Of a stretch of DNA of 64,000 nucleotides, positions 1 through 10,945 are shown in pieces. How positions within the stretch are numbered: the first letter of the stretch is position 1; the number at the start of each line of letters is the position of its first letter. The stretch covers positions 39,756,001 to 39,820,000 of the forward strand of contig CM065388.1 of the NCBI GenBank assembly GCA_033060915.1. The letters run 5' to 3'. Origin of the DNA: Euryodendron excelsum (lineage: Eukaryota; Streptophyta; Magnoliopsida; Ericales; Pentaphylacaceae). The notes beneath the pieces are model-generated. The model was not told where the DNA came from. It searched no databases and was given only the letters and a program-made list of their open reading frames with translations. A program made the position numbers and the translations under genes.

Positions 1-292
1 CATGGGAAATAAAACTAGGGCTCACTGTGACTAGAGGAAATTGTCTGTGGCATGAAGAAATTATTAATACTGTATTTGGAATTTGAATTTATTAAAATAA
101 AAATAAATAAAACAAAATATGAAGAAAAAAAAATAAAATGAAATAATATTTTTGTTCTTTTTTTTTTCTTTACCTTTTCTTTTTTCACCACTAAATCCCT
201 AATCCAAACACTATAAAAAAAACCAAGCAAAATCCATCAAGAATCGAGATTGGACAATTGGTCTCGGCAATGAATCTGAAATATGCGCAAAT

Positions 293-800
293 TTGGCTAA
301 GATGGGGAATTCCCGTCAAGATCAAGCTGAAACCTTACAAATGGCTTCAATTACAAGTGCTAACAATAATTGGCAACCAAGATTTGCCGAGGTCGATCTT
401 ACGAGCATTCAAGGGAGTGGTCCGGTAGGTTGGATTTACAAATGCAAGTGTTATTTTGAGTTCCCTCAGAACGAAAAAGGACATAGGTTTAGATTTGCAT
501 CTCTCCATCTTCAAGAAAAGGCAATTCCGTGGTTTAGGAGCTTTGACAAAACTCATCATTTCAAATCTTGGAAGGAGTTCTCTTGGGCTGTTACTATGAG
601 AGTCGGCCGCAATGCTTATAATGATGCCATGGGTGAATTAACCAAACTAAAACGAGTATCTTCATCGAAGGTATACATGGAGAAACACAAATAACTTTGC
701 AAATAGAATCTCTGGTTTGCCAAATTAATTCTACATCTGTTGTTTCATTGATTGGATTGAGGGAAGAAATAAAAGCAGGAGTCGAAACATTCCAACCATC
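293..800 (+). pseudogene. Decayed retrotransposon gag fragment
   Basis: An open frame from 293 to 694 encodes 133 residues resembling the Retrotrans_gag domain of plant LTR elements. The order is a GPVGWIYKC-type segment, then FASLHLQEKAIPWFRSF, then WKEFSWAVTMR, which is the usual gag helical core. After the stop at 692-694 the homology continues one base later (NFANRISGLPN), hits a stop, and shifts again to a GLREEIKAG segment near 755-800. There are therefore at least two frameshifts and one extra stop. No zinc knuckle, protease or LTR was found next to it. The capsid-like assignment is family knowledge; that the fragment is dead follows from the breaks. Confidence 0.75.
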
Positions 801-2027
801 CACTACTCATGGTGATGACCATAACCTAGGCCATGGGTTATTTTGATAATGTAGTGGATCCTGAACAAGGATATTTTGTGATATCCCATTACTTTGCTAG
901 CAACCACCTGTCCTGATACCAGATATTGGAAGAGATGCAAGGAAATAACTCTCAAACTACAACAAAGTGTATCGTAGATGGAGGATGAAGGTCGAGCAAC
1001 TATCCACAATAGTGTCAGAGTTGAAAAAAAAAAAAAGAAAAGAAGTTAGTTAAGTCAGTAGTGGTAGTTAGTCCGCTGATAAGATGAGTTAGTTAGTTGA
1101 GAAGACAGTTAATGAGTTAATTACAAAAAAAAAAAAACACAGTTTCATGCAATGTTTTGAAAACAGGATTGGATTAGAACGTTCAACTTGTTGAACTGAA
1201 AACCAGTCCAATAAATGGCCTGAATTTACCCCTAAACCCGAACAGGTCCAAAAATCTTTCTTGTATACTTGTTTTAAAAGAAGTAATATAGATGGACGCA
1301 TAATATAATAATAGATTTTTAGTTTGTTTTTGGCTAAGTAAAAAGGTGAAAAGGGACGACTAGCAAAACAATTTTTTTTTTGGATGTAATTATAAGAATT
1401 CTCACCTGTTATGTAATGTTCAGTTTGAGTCATAACTCATTTGTAGAGAAGCGTGATGTAGCTGTTATTAATGAATAATTTTATATACATGACAAAAATA
1501 AAGATAAAAATACATAAGCTCCTAAAGATAAAAATACAAAAGCTCCACAAGAATTGACTAATCACAAAAAAACATGGAAAAGTTCTTCCGAATGACAACA
1601 AAATAAAACAGGTAGTACGAATCTTTGATTCTGTCCTCTCTATAATCCTCCTATGGGGATGATGACGAAACTACGCGGTAACCAAAACAGACCGCAATGA
1701 CCGAGCCACACGCTGGGTTCTTCAACAAACTACCTCACGTACCTCACGTGCTTCCACATCAACATCACGTGACATCCCCAACTGCCAATTAAAGTAGAGC
1801 AGAAAGTAGAGAAAACTTGATAGTAGATAGACCTTCCAGAAGTTCAACATCCCTTCCTTCATCAACGTTCAGACACCTTTCCATAGGCAATTTACACAAA
1901 CGCCATTCATAAAAAATTCAGGTGTAAAAAAAATGCAGTGATAATAAAATTATTTATAAGATTTTTCATTGTATTATAGTATGAAGTGGCTGCTCTCAAA
2001 CTCCAAATCAATAGACATATGTACGAA
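801..2027. other. Intergenic, no gene seen
   Basis: AT-rich DNA with short A-runs. Apart from the G-box pair at 1745-1771, I see no coding or repeat structure. The 3' untranslated region of the minus-strand gene at 2028-3159 should lie in roughly its last 200 bases, but no single polyadenylation signal stands out. Confidence 0.5.
1745..1771. promoter_or_regulatory. Pair of G-box (CACGTG) palindromes
   Basis: Two perfect CACGTG hexamers at 1745-1750 and 1766-1771 are 21 bases apart, about two helical turns. They sit in a locally less AT-rich stretch and are preceded by the related ACCTCACGT at about 1734. CACGTG is the known plant bHLH/bZIP binding core. They lie downstream of the 2028-3159 gene, so they would belong to its 3' side or to a promoter facing left. 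Functional use is inference. Confidence 0.3.
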
Positions 2028-3159
2028 CTACAAATTTCCCAAAAAATTCCGGTGGTTTCTCTGAAGAAATCCCTCCAACACCACTTTCTTGTTGTGTTCC
2101 TCATAATTCAAATCCGAATCTATAGGATTTGATCCATTTTGGACACTAACCCTAGACCTTGTGGCAGTTCTAAGACCAGGGACAAAATAAAACCATGCAG
2201 AGGTACAAAGAATGGCACATAACCTACCCCATACTAACATTATTACTAGGGTCACTATTATAATTGACAACCCAACTACCGCGTCAGATTTTCCGGCGAG
2301 TGCGTCACCTTCCCTGTGTGGTTTCTCTCGGTGGCCACGAGAATTTCCACCCAAATCGGCCGCTTGTTTCTTCCCCCTTGGTGGCGGAAAAGAGACCGAG
2401 TGAGATAGCATGCTGATGGTCTGACTGGGCTTGGAACTCCTCGTTTCCGGTGAGCCGGGGTGGCTACCAACTGTTTTTCCAACTTCAATTTTCCGGCCAA
2501 AGGATAACCGCTTGCGACACGTGTCATTCTTCAATGAACCCACATCATCCAAATTTTTGCCAACTTCGAGGATGATGCTCTGTGCAGTTTCATTCCTTGT
2601 CTGAACAAAATTTAAAAAAAAAACCCATCCGTCAGAGGATCACAACATATACTCTGAGCTCTAACTTGTGAACCAAATTCTCTTAATTCTGCCTAGCTTT
2701 TTCTGAGCTATTAACATCTCTGCAGTTACTGATTTTCTATTGGCCAAAAAATAGTGACAAATATTAATAATAAATAATATTCTAGCGCTAAAATATGAAA
2801 AAAAAAAGTGGTTTATTAAGTACCTTTTGGGGTTTTTCGTGAACTGTTTGATCCGGCACCTCCGCCGGAATCCGTATGGTGGCCGGAATATGACGTTTAG
2901 AAGTGATTTTCTTGTCGGCGTGAATTTGTATACTCCGGTCGGCCTTTTCGGGGACAGTGGCATCGACGGGTACAGTTTTGACGTCGGATTTTTTTATTCG
3001 GAACGGTGAAAAAGAAAACCAGCCGGTTTTTTTCCGGCTACGGAGCTTGACCGCGTCCGGACGCTTTTTCTGGGGAACTTTCCCCGAAAATCCAAAGCAA
3101 CCCAGAAAGCAGCTGCTTCTGGGTTTTGTTTTATGGGTACTATCTTGGATTTGGGCCAT
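2028..3159 (-). CDS. Two-exon gene, single-pass membrane protein of the At5g23160-like type
   Basis: Minus-strand gene; spliced CDS is 3159-2824 joined to 2600-2028, giving 302 aa. Exon 1 (112 codons, phase 0) starts at the only good ATG and ends in AAAAG before a GT donor. The acceptor is TTTTGTTCAG, directly followed by an open frame to a TAG at 2028-2030. The protein has an N-terminal Cys/Phe motif (CFLGCFGFSGK, about residues 17-27), a basic Lys/Arg-rich and Pro/Ser-rich middle, and a hydrophobic stretch at about residues 219-253 (VVGLSIIIVTLVIMLVWG then CAILCTSAWFYFVP). The short tail ends with a conserved-looking KKVVLEGFLQRNHR. From memory this matches the plant proteins annotated as uncharacterized At5g23160-like; their biochemical role is unknown to me. 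Membrane placement is inferred from hydropathy. No breaks are seen, and it is the only apparently intact gene here. Confidence 0.85.
2601..2823 (-). other. Intron of the membrane-protein gene
   Basis: A 223-base phase-0 intron with GT (2823-2822) and AG (2602-2601) borders. It is T-rich on the coding strand before the acceptor. Reading straight through from exon 1 adds only 11 residues before a stop, whereas splicing restores a frame that continues for 190 residues. Confidence 0.85.
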
Positions 3160-3272
3160 GGAAGAGAGAGAAAGGAAGGGTCGGCATGGAGGGTTTTGAA
3201 GGCTAAAATGGCTAGCTTATGTACAGTTGTATCTTAGCTCATTACATTTTTCAATAGGGAACTGTATATATT

Positions 3273-3280
3273 TATTTATA
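3273..3280 (-). promoter_or_regulatory. Candidate TATA box of the membrane-protein gene
   Basis: TATAAATA on the minus strand, 114 bases upstream of the start codon at 3159. This spacing would give a 5' leader of about 80 bases. A second TATATATA run at about 3450-3457 is an alternative. Assignment is by motif and distance only. Confidence 0.4.
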
Positions 3281-3460
3281 TGTAATTTTAGTAGAATATT
3301 TGTTTGGTTTTGTTGCGGGGTGGGGCAAGACTTGGACTTCGTGGCAGAGTCGTTTTCACCTGTCCCTGCCTTTACTTCCTCACCACTTCAATACAAATTC
3401 ATCACCATCCGGATTCATAGGCTTGATTTAGAACTATTTCATTTGAGATATATATAGTTC

Positions 3461-4639
3461 TATTTACTATCGTATAGGGCCAAAATTAGCAACAAAAAAT
3501 TTCCTTTAAATGGAATCAAAATTGATATGGCAGGGCAAAATGGTGAAAGAATTGAAAGTGATGGTCATTTGTGATTTTTTAAGAAATTAATTATACTGAG
3601 AATTATGGTAGTCTTTTTATAACTGTTAATATTATGATAAAAGAATAGAATAATCAAATTCTTGAATTTTGTAAAGTCTAAGTTAAATTTTTTTTAATTT
3701 AGGAGATAATCTTCCCTAAACATTAAAAAAAAAAAAAAAACCGTAGAACTTTATGATAATTTCAAAAACTGAGGGTAGCCCATTCTTCCCCTTGGTATAT
3801 AACTTATAGTTATGCCGCGGATGATAAGAGAAAGATTAAGAAAGAAAGAACAATATGCATTCATATTTGTTTTCAATTAAGCAAAGTTAGATGGTTCGAT
3901 CAACGAGTGAATTTCAACAAACGAGTGACTGTTTACGCGTGATTCGAGTGCCTTGTTTGTCGAACACTACCTCAAATCGTGATGGCAGCAACGGAAAGCA
4001 TAGGACATCGTCAATCGCATGCCTTCTTAAATGTGACTGATTCACAGGGAGCCACAGTATGAATGATTATACAATAACATTTGGATTTTGGATGGACATT
4101 GTGTTTTATATGGAATTAGTATGCATACATTTTCAAACGGGAAAAAAAATCTTTGTCTGAATCAGTCTTTCCCCACTTTGCTGAACTTACAAAGGAAACA
4201 TGGACAGCCCATTGCTTTCAATTTTTTTTAAAAAAATTAGTCTTAGTCCAAGTTTATGATAAAATTCATACAATATACAAATTTTATGACACTTATTTTC
4301 TTTCTTCTTTCTCTAATCTTTGCATTTTTTGGTTGAAATTTTAGTTTTTTAAAGTCAATGTTATTTTAAGCCTAATTCGCCATACTTTAGCTACATCACC
4401 TAAATTATGGTTTCAATTTCAGGCAACAAAGTCACGCAATTCTAATCGTGCTGCCAGAAAGTCAAAACATTTTCAGGAAGTCATGACCACTGAATTAGTT
4501 ATAAGGTTGTACAAGAAGAGTGAACGGTGAACGAACAATACCTGTAGCTTTTGATTTTTCGCCACTGTGTGAATATGATTATGCTTTTTCTCTTATGTTT
4601 TTTGTGAAAAAAAAAAAAAATGCTTAGGTCTCGTATTCA
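3461..4639. other. Intergenic, nothing recognised
   Basis: AT-rich with homopolymer A and T runs (for example 3725-3740 and 4608-4620). Short open frames here have no recognisable content. Confidence 0.5.
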
Positions 4640-4739
4640 TTAATTCCACACCGGGTATGAGCCTTTCAGGTGAGAGTAGATAAGGTTGCCACCTCTCTAC
4701 GTATTAGACTAGCCCTTTTGGAGCGTCCGGTGGAATTAA
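4640..4739. repeat. Short imperfect terminal-inverted-repeat element
   Basis: The 100-bp block starts TTAATTCCACACCGG and ends CCGGTGGAATTAA. The ends are inverted complements apart from a 2-base insertion. The interior (gagagtagat, acctctctac) is also partly self-complementary. The size suits a small MITE or a SINE remnant. No target duplication was identified. Confidence 0.4.
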
Positions 4740-4905
4740 CCCTAATAAAACTACTATATTCTCCTGTCATTTGAATAAGATTATCCCTTTCCTCTCGCTC
4801 TAAAGAATATGATGGTAGAGATGATAATCTTTTTCTTTCCCCTTTGTTTTTATCTTCTTTTACTTTTCTATATTTTCAATGATGATTGGACAACGTAAAT
4901 GGAGT

Positions 4906-4907
<2 letters not shown>

Positions 4908-4946
<39 letters not shown>
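4908..4946. repeat. (CT)n microsatellite
   Basis: An uninterrupted CT dinucleotide run of 39 bases. Confidence 0.95.
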
Positions 4947-4949
<3 letters not shown>

Positions 4950-5964
4950 ATTGGCTTAAATTGCATTAAATAATAGAAGAAACACATCTAGGCAATAATA
5001 CACCTCTAATACCTTCATGAATGACCCGGCCTCTCTGAGAGAGGAATTGATCTGAGACCACACCCTAGCTATAACCATGTAAATAGTGTAGCCTATATTG
5101 GTCAAGGCATCAACGGCCTCAATTAGCTTCTCTATATGCATGATCAATTTTTACATCATGAAACTTGCCAACTAATAATCACAACCTCCAAGGTAATCCT
5201 ATCTTACCATTTAAAGTATCACCAATCACTTTAGAATTAATCTCCTTCAACTTATACTTAAATTTTTTGTTATCTTCAAGACATTGGAAGCCTGTCTCTT
5301 AGCCAAAAGAATATTTGTAACAATAAAATGTTTTGTTACTTACTCTCTTGCCATTCTCTCTAAAAGATGAGATCCATGCATGCAAGTTTACTCCAAATGA
5401 CATGACTATCCATAATCCATTGATATACCCTTGCCTTGCGTGCAAGTTTTGTAAAAAACTTGTTAACAGTGTGCATTAGTATTTATTGTACGGTAAAGAC
5501 GGAACTAAACTAAAAACAAATACAAATTAATGTATTCCAATGGAGTACTGAGAACAATCTAACTAAAAGATCAATAATATTGTATTTAACAGAAATTTAC
5601 AAAAATATTGAACACGTATCTGCAAGAACAAGAATGCAGAATGATCAAGTCAAATTAAACCACTTTTTCCTTTAGACAGATTCCCTCTCACACTTGGTGT
5701 TGATGAGAATATCGGGTGTCTGCCTTTCAGGATAAAATGATCAACAACTAGAAGAAGAAACACTTCAATCTTTGAGCCCAACGAAAGCAAACAACATCAA
5801 TACTCTCTCAATGCACAAGTAAACTTCTAGAAAAATCAAATGTATGAATGCAAGAAATGCTGATCTATTTATTGACCATTGGTATCTGTTCGAGGCAATA
5901 TTTCAAAGAGACATCAACTTGCCAAATGTGACATTATCGGAATCGAAAAGGCATCAGCCAACCA
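4947..5964. other. Intergenic, nothing recognised
   Basis: AT-rich, with no supported gene. The sequence before the tandem duplication at 5965 (about 5680-5960) is slightly more GC-balanced but shows no coding signature. Confidence 0.45.
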
Positions 5965-6259
5965 GACGGTCACAACCTCCTCTAAAGAGGCACCAACTAA
6001 TGGTAAGAAATATTTAAATTAAATAAATTTGACCCAAAAGAATAAATTGGACCAGCCTTGGATTCACTCCTGAACCCGACTCGGCCCGATTTGGTAAGGT
6101 GCGGGCGTGGTGGACGGTCACAACCTCCTCCGAAGAGGCACCAACCAACAATCAGAAATATTTAAATTAAATAAATTTGACCCAAAAGAAGAAACCGATC
6201 AGCCTTTGATTCACTCCTGAACCCGACTCGGTCTGGTTTGGTACAGTGTGGGGGTGGTG
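5965..6259. repeat. Tandem duplication, 148-bp unit, two copies
   Basis: Unit 1 (5965-6112) and unit 2 (6113-6259) share the order GACGGTCACAACC, GAGGCACCAAC, GAAATATTTAAATT, TTTGACCCAAAAG, GATTCACTCCTGAACCCGAC, with scattered substitutions (high but imperfect identity by eye). There is no open frame across the units. Confidence 0.9.
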
Positions 6260-6964
6260 AGTTCATGGGTTGGGTAGATCCTCCCCCATCCACAAAATTA
6301 AGGTTTCTCTTAGGATCCAAATCCAACTTCAAGAGAAGGCATTAAATGCACATCATTTCTTTTCTAAGAAATCGATGTGGACAAGTCTCCTTTACCCAAG
6401 AAAATTCATGTTTATGTTGGTCATTTTGACAGCCAATAACTCATTCAATTCTTAAATGATTTAAGCAATAAAACACTTGAAATTAATCTCCTCACAAAAA
6501 TTAATCCAAAGCACTTAGACCCACTTCAAAGAATATTTGGGTCTCATATTTTAATTGGCTTAAACATTGTAAATTACTTCACAAGTTTCCAACAATTTTA
6601 GCTTCTAAAAAGCACTATCCGGCGGATGTTTAATGGTCTTGACATATAGGAATTTATTAATGTTAGAAATTGAATATATCTATTAATTAACTCACCAAAC
6701 TTGTTGGACATTACAATGAATAAGAGATTTTACCAATGAATGGCAGAATTCTTAGTAGTAAGCCGACCTAACACATTCTAATTTTCAATAAAATAAGAAG
6801 TAGATCTATCAATAAAATTCTTGATAGCACGCCGACCTAGCTCATTCTTTTCCGCCTCCTTTACTAATAGTCTTATTATTTAAGACAATTAGTTACACAA
6901 TGATCTCGTGTCGTTATGTTTAAATCTCGAATTTATTGAGAAAAAAGAAGGAATAATTATAAAA
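6260..6964. other. Intergenic, nothing recognised
   Basis: AT-rich DNA. A small direct repeat, 'TAGTAAGCCGACCTA' near 6757 and 'TAGCACGCCGACCTA' near 6825, is the only structure seen. Confidence 0.4.
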
Positions 6965-7442
6965 ATACCCTATAAATTATGATTTAGTATTTTTTTAAAA
7001 TCTTTAAACTATAAAAGGTGACATATTGATCCCTTTAAACTATTAATTTGTATAAATCAACAATTTTTGTTAGCAATTCATTGTGAAAATGGATGAAAAA
7101 TTATCATCTAAGTTGCACATATTTACAAAAATATGAAATTATACCTAAATTGACTTTCTTTTATTAAAATGATTATCTAAATGTCCTATGTAAATATAAG
7201 GGCAATACAGTTGATATTTTAGTCATTAGATAATTATTGCCAAAAAAAATTTAAATATAAAATTGTATTTTTGTGAATATGTTCAAGTCCTATCACAATT
7301 TTTCGTTCACTCTCCTAATAGATTGCTAGCATAGAGCTAACAAAAGGTGATGATTGATACGAATTGATAATTTAGGAGACCAATGTATTATTTTATTAGT
7401 GCTTAGAAGACTTTAGTAATGCTGAGTCATAATTGAGGGATA
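6965..7442. mobile_element. MITE-like element with long imperfect inverted repeats
   Basis: The left end (ATACCCTATAAATTATGA, then bases resembling 'ATTGATCCCTTTAAACTA') is matched in inverted order by the right end, which closes with TCATAATTGAGGGATA at 7442. The arms extend about 200 bases each with roughly 70-75% match by eye and meet near 7200. No coding capacity. This end type (TACCC...AACTATGA) is common in plant non-autonomous Mutator-like elements. The A-rich flanks do not give a clean 9-bp duplication, so the class is uncertain. Confidence 0.6.
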
Positions 7443-7500
7443 ATAAAAAAAAAGAGAAAGAAACGATAAATTTCAAATTCTTACAAATTTTTTTTAAAAA

Positions 7501-7658
7501 AATGCTATTCTTACAAAAAATTCATACAAAATTTGTATACAAAATGATGTGACAGTGATTGTTTTGTAATTAAAAGCCATTATGGTAGATGTTTGCTTTG
7601 AAGTAAAAAGTTCTCATTAAGACACATTATTTTGTATGAATTTTTTATTTATAGCATT
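7501..7658. mobile_element. MITE with ~28-bp terminal inverted repeats
   Basis: The 158-bp element starts AATGCTATTCTTACAAAAAA and ends with the inverted counterpart TTTTTTATTTATAGCATT. ATTCATACAAAAT near 7520 pairs with ATTTTGTATGAAT near 7629. The interior has no ORF. The target duplication is obscured by A/T runs, so the superfamily is unassigned. Confidence 0.7.
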
Positions 7659-7905
7659 ACCTTTTTTTTTATTATTTATTATTATGTTCTTTTACCCTAC
7701 AATTTTTCTCACAACCAAACATAAGATGTAATTTCATATATTTTTTCGTTACATTTTTCTTAACAAATCTAGGATCTAAACGTAGCATAAGGGACTTTTC
7801 AAATTAATTTAACAATTAGCATTTTTGAACAAGCATGCCCTTTTCTATTTTCTACTTACTAGATGAATTATTAAGTAATTAAATCTTAGATCCTAGTGAG
7901 GGAGT

Positions 7906-8149
7906 AATTATCTAGGGTGCTCGCTGCACCACATTCTTATGTAGTGTGACATTCATTCAATTTGTGATACTTGTGAAATTTTTTCTATGGCAAAAACTTT
8001 AAATTTAAAAACCCACTATATAGCCAGAATAATGTCTATAATTTTTCAAAAATTCTCTCTCTCTCTCTCTCTCTATAAATAGTATCACATACATAAACTA
8101 TCACACTACATAGACACAATGACGTAATATGATGATTACCCTGATAATT
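7906..8149. mobile_element. MITE-like element interrupted by a CT microsatellite
   Basis: The terminal AATTATCTAGGGT (left) pairs with ACCCTGATAATT (right). Further in, TATGTAGTGTGA (7938) pairs with TCACACTACATA (8101), and TGTGATACT (7963) with AGTATCACA (8091). A (CT)11 run lies at 8053-8074. No coding sequence. Target-site duplication unclear. Confidence 0.6.
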
Positions 8150-9427
8150 CTCCTTGTGAAGATCAAAGTTAGTATAGTAGTAAGAGCACCCCTACCCACA
8201 CAATGAGGTCATAGGTTACACTCAGCCTACTTTCTTCTAGAGCTTTGACCCTCTAATTTTTTTTTTATTTTTTTATAGATCCCAGTTTGTAGGGGAGTGC
8301 CTACATGTGCCTGTAAGCACATGTAGTTATTAGAAGTCTGATTGACCTTTTCCAAATATATATCAAGCATAGGTAGGTACATCGATCTGCTGCCAATCAC
8401 CTAGGACCAGAGCCTTTATTTGTTGTTCAAAATTTGATAGGCATGACAAGAAGGCATTTATATATGTATCTTCTTCTCCTTCTTCTCCGCTAGAGGGACT
8501 GTGATTCCGTGTGGATTTTGGAGAATAAATTGATGCCTTCTCCGTTGGCCTACTGCCAGTGGAATGAGGCATATTCTCATTTCTTGATCCTAAATTCAGT
8601 GACTAAGGGGAGAGCGAGAGAGAGATTAGCTATAATTGGGAGTGCTTTGAATTACATAGCTTATTTTACAAGCTTTTAACAGTACATTTCATCCCACGAT
8701 ATGTTAATAGCACATGTTTCTAGTATTTTTTTTCTTCTTTCTTTTGAATTTGTTAGTTTATAGTTATATTTCAAAACAAAGATGATGGGCTTAATAACCA
8801 CTAATTCTCTATGGTCATAATCCAAATTAAAAAATAAAATTATGAGATTGGGGTCACTTTGGGGGGTTTGTTTTGATGCTGTTAAAGAATGTGCCGTCAT
8901 TAGCTGTTACTTAAATTTCTTATTTTATTTTTTGAAAAATCAAAACCACCTATTTTATGGAATTTGCCTAGATGCGTTACTTTAAAAAAAAAATCAATTT
9001 GATTCCTAAAATGTTTTTGAAACATTTAAAAGTATTTCTCATTCTTACAATGTATTAGACGCATTGGTATAAGATGTTGAGAGTGCATAATTGCCCAAAT
9101 TATAACTACAGCAAAACCTTGCCGACCTTTAGCTTAGCCCCAATTAATGTAGAGGACCTTGCTCTGCCACCTACGACTTTAAGGCATTTCCGGATTGATA
9201 ATAACCACTTTGGTTGGCATTTTATTTAATGCAAAGAACATAACACAATGCAATTATATATGCTTTTCATGGTGGTTGTGTTTATGCATTTATTGCCTTT
9301 TCATTCTTTTGTTTTTGTGTCCACAAACTGATCATTGATGGTCCTAACTTCTTAACTCCTACATATGGTTGCACTAGTGTTCACAAAGGGGGACTTGGCA
9401 AATACCTAGTTGTCATTTAATTAAGAG
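8150..9427. other. Intergenic, nothing firm
   Basis: Contains a tRNA-promoter-like stretch at about 8166-8225 (see rejected items). Otherwise AT-rich with no supported gene. Confidence 0.4.
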
Positions 9428-9606
9428 TATTGCTAATATGTATCTCCTTGTAGCATATTTAAAGAATGTTTTGTTTGATTGTATAAAATATAAAAAATTG
9501 TACTTTCAAAATTTCTTTTCTAACATTGCAAGTACAATTTTCAACATTTGTACAACCAAATAAAAAAATAATTATAATGTGTCCTAAGGACACATATTAG
9601 CATTTG
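9428..9606. mobile_element. MITE, ~179 bp, hairpin structure
   Basis: The left end (TATTGCTAATATGTATCTCCT) is mirrored by the right end (AGGACACATATTAGCATTTG). Inside, AAAAATTGTACTTTC near 9494 is mirrored by AGTACAATTTTC near 9529. The element can therefore fold along most of its length. No ORF, and no clear target duplication. Confidence 0.6.
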
Positions 9607-10754
9607 CCTTTTAAATTGTCTCTAACCTTATTTCATTTGTTTAATGTCTTAAGTATTATTAAAAAAATGTTTTTGAAGTCCCATGATTCTTCTTTTGTTT
9701 CATGGTTTTCTTTTTTATTTGTTGGCAAATGTTAGGTTGTTAACAAGTGCACATTTGTAAAAAGTGTAATTAGTTTTTTTCAACTGGCGTTTTAGGTGCA
9801 ACATTCTTTTTGTATTACTTACAACACTCCTTTTCTTTTTTGATACATAGGAAAGAAACATTCATTTTCAAATGGAATTCACTCACATAAACAGAAGAAA
9901 TAATCACACTTTGCCCCCTCTAGTTAGGCCTCTGCTAAGAAATGTTCCATTAAATCACGAGAATAGTTAGTATTACAATTTAACTTTTAATGCGTGTTTT
10001 AATAGAGACCTAATCACGCGAGACAAAATGTTATTTTCCCTAAAAAGAAAAAATGTGAAACTGTTTGTTATTTTTTTTATTTTGTTGCTGTTTTTAAACA
10101 CAAATAAGTTTAATTTCATGCACCAGCAGCATGAACCGTGACAAATAAACATTGATGCATTGAGGGCAGACTGAGGGGAAGGGGTGAGCGTGCGCCGCAG
10201 CTTCTTGAAAATCTTTAAAATTTTCTAGAACTCATATAATTTTTTGGGTATTTTGATAAATTATAGGTATTGGTGCCCCTAAAATTTTAAAAAATGTACA
10301 TTGGTCCTTACAAAAATTTAAAATTTTACCTTGACTCCCTTACCACAATTCCTGGGTGCGCTACAGTATTCATTGTAATCTTTGGTGGCTTAACAGAGAG
10401 ATCAATAGCTTCGTTCAGGATGGAACTGCATATTTCTTGGTCATTTTTAAATCTTTCTTGGTAGTTTAGACTCAAGCCAAAGTATTTTTGTTTTGTTTTG
10501 TCTTTGCCATTGTTTTTTTTTTTTCTCCCCCCTTGTTGGCTAGGCAAATATAACTGTTTTTGGTTTATTGTGTATTTTTCTATCTTTTCTATATACTTTT
10601 GTAATAAATTATGGAATCTAAATCATAACTTTTGAGTAAAATCTGAATTTAAGAATTTCTCAAAATCTGACCCACTATTTCTATAATCTGAGCCAAATCC
10701 AAAAACCTCTTCGATGCAAAGCCGAAATTGCTTTTTTATATCTGTCTTTTAACG
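9607..10754. other. Intergenic, nothing recognised
   Basis: AT-rich. A slightly GC-rich patch at 10,160-10,205 carries no coding signal. Short minus-strand open frames here look random. Confidence 0.4.
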
Positions 10755-10945
10755 ACTGACATTCTCAACTAACTTCGTTTTAGTTGAATGGTAAAGCAAC
10801 TCCAAACTAGAAAAACAGTGACTGATGAAAACAAACCACAGTTTTCAAACTGACTTTCTCAACTAACTTTCTTTTAGCTTTTGTTGAAGATAAAGCAAAA
10901 CCAAATTAGAAAGGTACTGACTAATGTAAACTAACCATAAAAAAG
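10755..10945. repeat. Tandem duplication, ~94-bp unit, two copies
   Basis: ACTGACATTCTCAACTAACT at 10755 recurs as ACTGACTTTCTCAACTAACT at 10849. Each copy is followed by TTTTAG, AAAGCAA, AAACTAGAAA or AAATTAGAAA, and GACTGATG or GACTAATG in the same order. Confidence 0.75.

Noticed and set aside
2212..2527. ORFs overlapping exon 2 of the membrane-protein gene.
   Set aside because: Shadow frames of the real exon.
2827..3199. Plus-strand ORFs over exon 1.
   Set aside because: Shadow frames; the minus-strand exon has the splice donor and the conserved N-terminal motif.
8166..8340. tRNA-promoter-like phrases (TAGTATAGTAGTAAGAG, GGTCATAGGTTAC) suggesting a SINE.
   Set aside because: The B box is degenerate and no A tail or target duplication could be found; too weak to list as a feature.
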